A stretch of 15,904 nucleotides of DNA, from assembly GCA_002254335.1 (NCBI GenBank), contig NIVA01000049.1, positions 1 to 15,904 of the forward strand, read 5' to 3'. Source of the stretch: Bacteroidetes bacterium 4572_114 (lineage in GTDB: Bacteria; Bacteroidota; Bacteroidia; Bacteroidales; 4484-276). Of the stretch, positions 15,231 to 15,904 are shown in pieces; position 1 is the first letter of the stretch, and the number at the start of each line of letters is the position of its first letter. The position numbers and the translations under genes were made by a program. Under the pieces are notes generated by a model. It saw only the letters and a program-made list of their open reading frames with translations, made no database searches and was not told where the DNA came from.

Positions 15231-15904
15231 ACATAATCCCTGAACCCCCTCTCAAATTCAAAGGATTTTGAATACTGGTGATTTACCTCAGTACCAGGCA
15301 CCGTGGGTTCGTTGGCACTGGATTCGTTCGACAGGGCAATATTCTTAATTCCTGCCAGCCTGGCTGCCAAAAGGGAAATAAATGCAAGAAGTGCCGAAAA
15401 TGGCGTATGCCCGTTTAAAAATCCTTGAGCGTTAAGCTTTAGCAAAACCGGGTCGATTGTCCGGTCAACAGTTAAAATATCCTCCTCCGAAAAGCCTACA
15501 TTCCCCACTGTATCAATTCCGGCCTTTCCGGGATTCAGGATAAAAGGGCGAACATCTTTTCGGCCCCCGACAAGTGTTTCAAGAGTAACCACAGAATCTT
15601 TCCCCCCTCCTACCGGTACAAGAAAACTATCAGATTGATCAAATTCAAATTTTTGAAAAGTATTTTTTCCGTTGGTGCTTAGGCTCATAAAATCATCCTT
15701 TCGGGCGTGTATCCCGTTCCGATAAAAAAATTCGCCCAGTCCATTATAATACAACTTCTTCCACCACTCAACCTGTTCCTGGTTTAAACTTCCTGCCTCA
15801 ATAATTACTTCAGGCGAACAAGCAGCTTTCCAGTAGCTGATCAATTCGATCATCCCAATTTGAAATACAAGATTATTAAGTTCGGATTCGTTAATCTCGA
15901 AATT
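15185..15904 (-). pseudogene. murL: MurL-like UDP-MurNAc-L-Ala-L-Glu epimerase, partial (start outside window, 3' frameshift)
   Basis: MurL turns the L-Glu of UDP-MurNAc-L-Ala-L-Glu into D-Glu, using ATP to AMP and PPi, for peptidoglycan. The frame is open to the right edge: 17 more codons (FEINESELNNLVFQIG) precede the ATG at 15853, so that ATG is internal and the true start lies beyond 15904. Key features are the PP-loop VPVGGGKDSVVTLETL, as expected for an AMP-forming enzyme, then GHTPFSALLAFISLLAARLAG, then LSNESSANEPTVPG and VNHQYSKSFEFERGFRDYV. After that the frame yields about 14 residues without meaning and stops at 15185. The proper C-terminus appears in another frame (14997-15230). 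The neighbour downstream is a MurD ligase, as in Xanthomonas. Another PP-loop enzyme is possible, but the pairing makes MurL the best reading. Confidence 0.72.

Overview
The window looks like chromosomal DNA from a member of the Bacteroidota. The base composition is AT-rich. Promoters fit the TAnnTTTG -7 element typical of that phylum. The gene content also fits: a THX ribosomal protein, PurM of the Bacteroides-like type, a large GT2/membrane fusion, and a short RecQ whose C-terminal half is built in the way I associate with that phylum. I cannot name a genus. Almost everything is housekeeping. I see no phage, CRISPR array, tRNA or rRNA.

Layout. Minus strand, 1-4732: the C-terminally cut DEDDh exonuclease (1-521), a glycosyltransferase with a degenerate phosphoglycosyl-transferase tail (565-2532), a tandem universal stress protein (2753-3628) and purM (3641-4732). 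Plus strand, 4812-6559: a broken recQ, then an unrecognised small frame. A perfect 15-bp two-way terminator (6920-6952) separates this from the minus-strand block HU (6978-7247), fmt (7427-8392) and a TPR membrane protein (8464-9153). Divergent promoters at 9179-9235 then start a plus-strand series: small membrane protein, secreted S9 peptidase, TrmH-type RNA methylase, and ribosomal protein THX with a long lysine-rich tail. From 13413 to the right edge, on the minus strand, lie a MurD ligase and, upstream of it, a PP-loop protein that I read as MurL.

The biologically most interesting unit is the MurD/MurL pair. In the MurD2-MurL route known from Xanthomonas, MurD2 adds L-Glu to UDP-MurNAc-L-Ala. 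MurL then inverts that glutamate, using ATP to AMP and PPi, which bypasses free D-glutamate. The pair here sits outside a dcw cluster and suggests the same route in Bacteroidota.

The second theme is structural. Four genes (purM, recQ, murD, murL) each appear to lack an internal block. The junction is in frame in purM and out of frame in the other three, while both ends of each gene remain well conserved. Their neighbours (usp, HU, fmt, TPR, S9, trmH) look full length. Either the assembly has collapsed several loci or this genome has really lost these pieces. Reads across the junctions near 4411, 5410, 14126 and 15230 would decide.
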